Assembly: GCA_037783545.1 (NCBI GenBank)
Contig: JBBELK010000384.1
Location: 868,001-932,000, forward strand
Reading direction: 5' to 3'
Source: Henricia sp. BOLD:AAB3569
Taxonomy: Eukaryota; Echinodermata; Asteroidea; Spinulosida; Echinasteridae
DNA: 64,000 nucleotides
How positions within the stretch are numbered: position 1 is the stretch's first letter; every line of letters begins with the position of its first letter. Below, one piece after another: positions 57,733 to 64,000 of the stretch. Both the position numbers and the translations under genes were made by a program. Below the pieces are notes generated by a model. That model searched no databases. It saw only the letters and a program-made list of their open reading frames with translations, and was not told the origin of the DNA.

Positions 57733-59634
57733 CTATGGGATAAAAATATAAGAAACCTATATTTATGACGACCTGCCCAAATGGTTGCTTGCAGCACTAA
57801 ACATTATGACTATGTGTTGCACTTGAATGAACACCAGTAATAGGAACGCCGAGTTATAACACTATAGTCTCCAAACACGCGACCTATCCTGCCGTATGCC
57901 CGAATCTAATCGCATCAAGGAAAAAAAAACACACAAAAAAGAGGAAAGGGGGTCATTCTTAACCTTCAGTACATAACTATGACACTGTAAACAATTGCCC
58001 GTAAATTTTACAGTGGAAAGCTGTGCAGCGAGTTACCACTCTCCTACCGTAATTTTTACGGTTATCTCGTAAATTTGTCAACGGTTGTGTCCCATATTCT
58101 TTTGTTTACGGTGCTTTCCCCGTACTCCCCCCCCCCTCCCCCCGGTGCTCTCACTAATTACCCCTGGCCCTCTCCAGTACTTTTAACTTATGCTGATTCG
58201 TGTAAGGTTTGTGGCTATAGACACTAAATCAACTACAATACACACATAGCAACTTCTATTTGTGCTTAGACTGTAGGGCCTGGCCCAGTATCGAATAACC
58301 CACGGTTGCACACATCTACTAAAATTAAACTTACTTATTAGTCGCTCATCTGTTAGCTTGTACCCAACAGCTGTCAATTTCCCAAGCAAAAAGAAAATTA
58401 CCACTGAAAATCACCACGGGTTCGGCCGTAAAATGCATTAACGGGCACTTCCCATAAACAAATTTACGTACTTTCTACCGTAAAAAATACGGCAATTGTC
58501 AACAGTGATAAATAGTGACACCCACATTATTTATGTGTCTTGCTGCATATATTGAAGCTGCATATTGAAGCTGCATATTGAGAGAAAACACTGCTCGTTG
58601 TTATCCATTGGATAGGTTTGGAAACATTGAAATATTGTGCTGAATTGTTGACGCCATTTTGCTACATGGGACAGGGTAACATTTTTCATTTTGCTGTGAT
58701 AAGTCACATTTTGTTGAACCCTCGTACAACAGCACAACTGTATGCGTGCAGCCATCGTCCAGTGTGCAACCATTTTTCCTTCACGGCAAACCGAAACAAA
58801 CGCCAACTGGTGCATTTGCTGCCAACAGAGGGCATGTGCAGACACCGTCTTGAACATGCCTCAAACAGGAATAAGACTCGCAGCCATGTTCGCTCTGTGT
58901 TTGCACATTGCCTAAATATATGTTTATAGAAGACTCATCTTTTGATCCAATTAAATATACATGCTTTCGCGCATTTTAAAGTATATTTTTCGTAAAATTG
59001 GGTGAAAAACAAACCAAACAAGCGCTGTTTGAGTTGTTGTGTGCCAAAGTTTGGCAGCTGATTAAAGTTCGCTTCAGCTTCCAATCAATACAAATAAACG
59101 TGACAAGAATGTCTGCGATGCGCTAGGCTATAGGCACAAATCAAGTTCACACCCTAAAGTAAATTACCCAATGAATTTTTATGTTAATAAAATATTTAGT
59201 ATGGGTTTGTTGGAATACATAATTGCATTCCCTCTTAGTTTACCTTTTTAACAAATTAAATATTGATTCTTGTAGACAGAATAATCGACCAATTTTGAAA
59301 TCGATTCCTTGTTTTTACATGTCTCTGTACTAATTAATAAAACAAAACAGCGGGGGTGTTGAAAAACCCTAACGCAGGTGCAGAGAGGGGCAATCCCTAC
59401 GGTCGGCGACAGCTCTGTCTATCCAAGTCGTGCAGTTTTGTCTAATTCCTGACATTTTTAAAAAAAATCGACACATGATAGAATAATTGAACAGCAGCTT
59501 AATTTCCGGATGGGAAATTGATATACTTTTAATTAAGCAAATTGATTTCCGCGAGGGTTTCCTAGTGAGAATAATACACACATCAATCGAATCTGTTCAT
59601 TTTGTTTCTCCGATGAAGAAAGATGCGCATACAA

Positions 59635-59702
59635 GACGGCAAAATAACGAACGGCAAAATAACGAACGGCAAAATAACGAACGGCAAAATAACGAACAGC
59701 AG
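59635..59702. repeat. 15-bp tandem repeat
   Basis: Four to five copies of GGCAAAATAACGAAC; in-frame translation is a repeat artefact. Confidence 0.95.
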
Positions 59703-60393
59703 AAGGCGCGGAAGTGACCCGCACACTGACCAGTATAGTTTCCCCATAGATGGCGCTGGATAACGACACCCTGCTTCGAATAGACCACTAAAGTGTGACG
59801 TCAGTTGCCAGTAAATGGGTCTAAGGATTCACTAGTAATCTAAAACGTCCATTGCTAAAGCGCAGGGATAAAGGTTCACTGGTTTTTAGTGTAGATCCAA
59901 TAACCACGGCAACACATTGGAACCATGTTTAAATTCCAAACCACATCGGCTCTATTTGCATTCACATCACTAAAAATGACACAATTTTTAATAACTTCCG
60001 GTTTCGACCGGAAGTAGAGGTCACGAAGGGGTCATGTATATGTATAATTTGAAGGGAAAAAAAACAATTAAAACAAATGAATGAGATGATTTGGGTAGTA
60101 TAGTACTATGTCACCAGACAGTTTGAATACATGTAGCATGGGCATTTGCACTGAAAGATATCAGCGTTCTTATGTAAAACGACATTTTCTGTCAAAGAAA
60201 ATCCATTATACGACACTTGTCGGTCAATGGACCTTATTGTTAATAATAAAGTAATGTTGAATGATGTCCCTCGAATCAGTTGTCTAAAGTGTAAATTGTT
60301 GATTAGGAAGGTGCCACTCTACGTATGCGTTACAAAGGCTATAGGCCTGGAACGGATAACATACACCTTTCCTATATCAGCAGTTTGTATTCA

Positions 60394-60536
60394 TAGAGCG
60401 TATTCAGGGGATACGAATGGAAATTGTTTTTTTGAAAAAGTGGCATTTAAGCTGGAGCTTCCTAGTATAAAGTCTCTCTTCTGCCCCAAACCATCGCTGT
60501 TAAACACAGGCGGCATATATTTAGGTTTCACTGAGA
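60394..60536 (-). CDS. Possible exon ending in stop, YMPPVFNSDGLG
   Basis: Follows a good acceptor (GTTGATGTTTTCTCAG) and reads KPKYMPPVFNSDGLGQKRDF, then SSSLNATFSKKQF to EYAL and TGA. About 46 codons is within what chance allows; no homology recognised. Confidence 0.2.
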
Positions 60537-61126
60537 AAACATCAACAAAACATCGCCGAAAGATTGGGAGGGTTTGATTACGAAGAGAGCGGGAGGAGGA
60601 AACCGCGTCACCCGATACGGGGCTCGGTCCCACATGTCACTCTCTCGCGTCACCCGCTCCGGCGTCGATTTTCGCGTCATCTCATTAGGGACGGACAACT
60701 GTGTTCTTACCACGAGTGGACGAGATGCATAATAAATATTTAAGGATGCACAATGCATCGTGTAAGTTGTTCTTAAAATTCATCGCGAATTTTAAAGGAG
60801 TACAGACTTCCGCGCACCTCGTAAAAAACGTGTGCGGTGCCATGTTTTTACCACGTGAAGATTATTCTGCCCGAGATTCGGGAATTAGAGGGGGTGATAA
60901 AAACGCCCTAAAACCGATACAAAGATAAGCAAAAATAGAATATGGTTCGCACAAGTACATCGTCAAAAAGTCTCGTTTCATTGGTAATTTCAAGACAAAC
61001 CGCCTCTGTCTGAGACGTTGCCAACGTTTGTCCCATGTGCGACTTGTATACTGTATAGAGCCCAGTTTCCATATAGACGTATACAAACGCAGAGAGTATA
61101 CTGCAAACTAGCAACGCAAACAGTAA

Positions 61127-61277
61127 AGCGGGCCTCCCACTGTGCGATTTTTGCCACGATTCCCCTACGAATTGGTACGATTATCGGAGACTGCCTATAG
61201 ACTCTACACACAATCGTACCCAATCGTACCCAATCGTAGCTAATTCGTGGCCAAAATCGCACAGTGGGAGGCCCGCT
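61127..61277. mobile_element. PIF-type MITE, family A (151 bp)
   Basis: Same ends as the 46.3-kb copy, interior reversed; left flank TAA, right TGA (one decayed base). Confidence 0.8.
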
Positions 61278-62065
61278 TGATGCAGACAGTCGGCAAAGTT
61301 GAACCAGGTGCACGCGTTACGATTATTTGGAAACTAGGCTTTACATACTCTTACGTATCGCGTAGGAGTACGTATCGCGAAGCACCAGCGTCCAAGCAGC
61401 GACACAACCTTGGCGACTCTTGCCGGCAATTAAGCTGCAATTTTAAAATTGAAACAAACTGGAATGCTGTAGACGTCTCGTAAAACTTCAAAATTCTCTA
61501 ATGCTTTATTCCTGGTGAATGATCATTATTGGGGAATTAAGTTATAGCGTTAACTGGTAATTTGATGTACGTGATTTATTTCTCACCGATTTTCTGAAAT
61601 TATCCTTTTTTCCAAGATGGCGCCTGTCACCTAGAATTAGGCGCGAAATATTGCTTGAGCATGTATAGGCTATTGTATTTCTTTAAATTTGAATTTTTGT
61701 CTAATTATAAATATGGTTCTATGTCATGTCGAAGACTGACGAACATTGCTCTGCCTTTATTATGAACTAACTTGAGATCGTTTTCGCCGATCGCCTCCAT
61801 TCTTGCTAGCACTTTGACCGACTTCTTACACGGGTCTCAATATAGGCCTACATACCACAGGACTTAACATACTTTAGTTTCTAACTGTTTAAAAAGGTAC
61901 TGGAAACATTACTTAATATGACCAGGTAGTAAATGACCAATTTGCCATCCTCCGTTAGATTCATTACCCGCATAATTAGTTGGGAAATGGTTCGTCGCTA
62001 GATTAGTTTGTGTTTGGTGGCCAGACTACCGTGAAATGACATGTAAGGCAAACCATTTACATGCT

Positions 62066-62407
62066 TCATATTGGTGAAGTCGCGTCGTTAAATATATAGC
62101 CTATGTCGGCTGCCGTGACGTTGGCTTTTATGATAGTACTGTCGGAAAACATGACATTTTGCATGTACAGCCTCCTTTTGAACGTAATTGTAACAAATAT
62201 GAAGTTTGCCCTTTCGTAGAAATACCCCGCAGGTATATCGGTTTCCTTTTGATCACAGGACGCAAAGTAGCCTAAATGTTTTGCAACTGTGTCCTTTGCT
62301 GACAGATGATCGATCCAATAATAAGGGCCCTTTCGCTTAGACGCCAGCACGCAGGTTCTTTCTTTATTATAGGTTTCTCCGGCCAATTTCGTTAAATAAG
62401 CGGCCAA
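62066..62407 (-). CDS. Unidentified 113-codon open frame
   Basis: Open on the minus strand with no clear ATG; the frame reads GETYNKERTCVLASKRKG, YYWIDHLSAKDTVAKHLGYF and IIKANVTAADIGYIFND before TGA. The composition is protein-like, with one Asn-glycosylation site. Family not recognised; it could be a mobile-element protein or a 3' exon. Confidence 0.25.
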   Translation of the reverse strand: MAAYLTKLAGETYNKERTCVLASKRKGPYYWIDHLSAKDTVAKHLGYFASCDQKETDIPAGYFYERANFIFVTITFKRRLYMQNVMFSDSTIIKANVTAADIGYIFNDATSPI

Positions 62408-63079
62408 TTTAATTTATATTTTTTTAAAAAGCATCTTTAGTTGGCAATTTCTCCCACAAAGGTATACCATTTTCACTGGGGAAAAATAAGGTGGTGTTTG
62501 TTATCATTGCTATCAACACTTTTAGTCGGGGTTTTTCTTGTCACCTCGTGAAGTAAAATTTTAGATAACTGTAAAATCAATGATGTATCGGGGCTTTAAA
62601 CAATCGTTTGGAAATTCAACATAAAACCATGCATTACGTTTTAAGATTTTCTGAAGTATTACGTGGCTAAAATTTAAGTTTAAATCACAATTTTGTTTAC
62701 AGTGTATAACCACAAAGTGAATTCGCTTTCTGATGTTTTCAAATCCTGAATAGCTGCCTTTAAAGTTGTCATTACTTGTCATTATTTGTTGGAAGCAACC
62801 TTTCGTTAAAACCGATAAAATCTTAAGTCGGAACGGCCAAAAGGACTATCAATTGCATCATTCTGAAGAAATTTGTGCAATGATTTTCCGTCTCTCGGGA
62901 AAAGCAAGCGTATCGCTGAACGCAACGCGCCCGGAATCAAGACGAGGTATAGGATGACGATCCCTGTAGCTTCTGTGTTGAAATCATTCGACATTCACAG
63001 GTTCGGGATGTCGCAGTATCAGTGACAAATTGCCGAAGAGCCAGTTAGTTAGAAAACAATTTATATCGCGCTGCCTTAC

Positions 63080-63850
63080 ATACGGACAATTTGCGGACAT
63101 TTGCTCACGACTTGGTGTTTAACACATGGAAATCACGGCTAAGACGTGTACTATCCCTTATCTTCTTCTGTCAATAAAAACCAGTGAGTTATACCTACCC
63201 AGATCGCACATCATTTCAAAAAGTGTAGATCGTTGCCCTCTTTCATTTGGATACATTTTAGAATTTCGTATTGTCCAGTGAAATAGGGCTTTTTCGATTG
63301 CAACATGGGTGCAATTTTTTCCCATGGGCGTTGAGATTTTAATACCATATAATTTGTCATATTTTTCTCATTACCATTCTGAAATGTCGCGTTCTCAATC
63401 CGTGTATTTTCAAGGATATCGTAAAAAAACAACCGATGTTTTGTAAACTAATTGATCTGGTTCCATAAAGCAGTGCAGTAACAACACTAACCTTTTTGCT
63501 TCCACATCCAAATTGGAGACTGTAAATTTCCTGTTTTCTTCCCATATTTTGGAGAGTATTTTATATAATCGTTAGATTAGAACAAAATCCAATCCGATTT
63601 TTCTATTGAAGTCAACCCGAATTAAATTTCACCAGTTTCCCCCCTCCCCAAATGGTCAGCGAATTAATTTAAATACTATTTATCATACACTGCAAGACCG
63701 CAAGATCATAAGACTGCAAGATGATAACAATCGTCTTGAATACGTTTAGGAGGAAAAGGAGCTCCCCCACCCCCCCGAGATTATATCATTAGAGGGTGTG
63801 CTACGAGGAATAGCTTTGTTTTCTGACATTTTACAGTTTGTCGTAATATT
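63080..63850. repeat. Dispersed repeat family R, copy 3
   Basis: Longest copy, with ACTTGGTGTTTAACACATGG, AAAAAGTGTAGATC, AAATTGGAGACTGTAAATTT and GGTGTGCTACGAGGAATAGC. Confidence 0.65.
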
Positions 63851-63934
63851 ACGCACATTATCAAAATCAGTCAAGTGAATCAAAAGTTATGTCATTTTTG
63901 GTGCACCAAAGTCACAGCCTAGTTCATGAACCAG

Positions 63935-64000
63935 ATCAGTTTAGAATTAGGCAGTCACTGCCATCTATAGTTGAATTAGGCAGTCACTGCCATCTATAGT
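63935..64000. repeat. 29-bp tandem repeat at window edge
   Basis: Two copies of GAATTAGGCAGTCACTGCCA(TCTATAGTT); the array probably continues past the window. Confidence 0.9.

Overview
This is eukaryotic genomic DNA from a repeat-rich, intron-rich animal. Class III cyclase exons are split by GT-AG introns, intergenic DNA is AT-rich, and there are many MITE-like inverted repeats, Tc1/mariner, Ty3/gypsy and LINE remnants, tRNA-derived SINE pieces and long minisatellites. The receptor guanylate cyclase, the SINE tails and the recurrent short motif GTAGGCCTAC suggest a marine invertebrate deuterostome (lancelet, hemichordate or echinoderm). That placement is inference.

The one gene I can reconstruct with confidence lies on the minus strand, from about 30.9 kb down to 6.3 kb. 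Fifteen exons join in perfect phase into 677 continuous codons of a membrane receptor guanylate cyclase. In order they encode a cysteine-rich juxtamembrane module plus transmembrane helix, a kinase-homology domain that has lost its catalytic Asp, a signalling coiled coil, a catalytically complete guanylate cyclase domain and a polar C-terminal tail. The ligand-binding ectodomain and start codon are not in these exons. Candidate further exons on the same strand (57.7-56.9 kb, and weaker ones at 44.1 and 41.9-41.7 kb) are in mutually compatible phase and could belong to its 5' part or to a different gene.

Layout: 0-6 kb, minisatellite and mobile-element debris with a Tc1 transposase tail. 6-14 kb, cyclase catalytic exons among TIR elements, including a GC-rich 938-bp one carrying a TATA box. 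14-31 kb, kinase-homology and membrane exons with foldback and dispersed repeats. 31-36 kb, three tandem arrays (22-bp, 91-bp, 44-bp). 36-45 kb, a Harbinger-like element with a Myb/SANT-type ORF, a nested Tc1-type MITE pair whose two copies give filled and empty states, SINEs and a vertebrate-like Tc1 remnant. 45-57 kb, G-rich arrays, MITEs, a LINE 3' end and another Tc1 fossil. 57-64 kb, candidate exons and dispersed repeats.

No CRISPR, operon, rRNA or functional tRNA gene was found. The biological core is one cGMP-producing receptor gene whose introns have been heavily invaded by transposable elements and expanded minisatellites.
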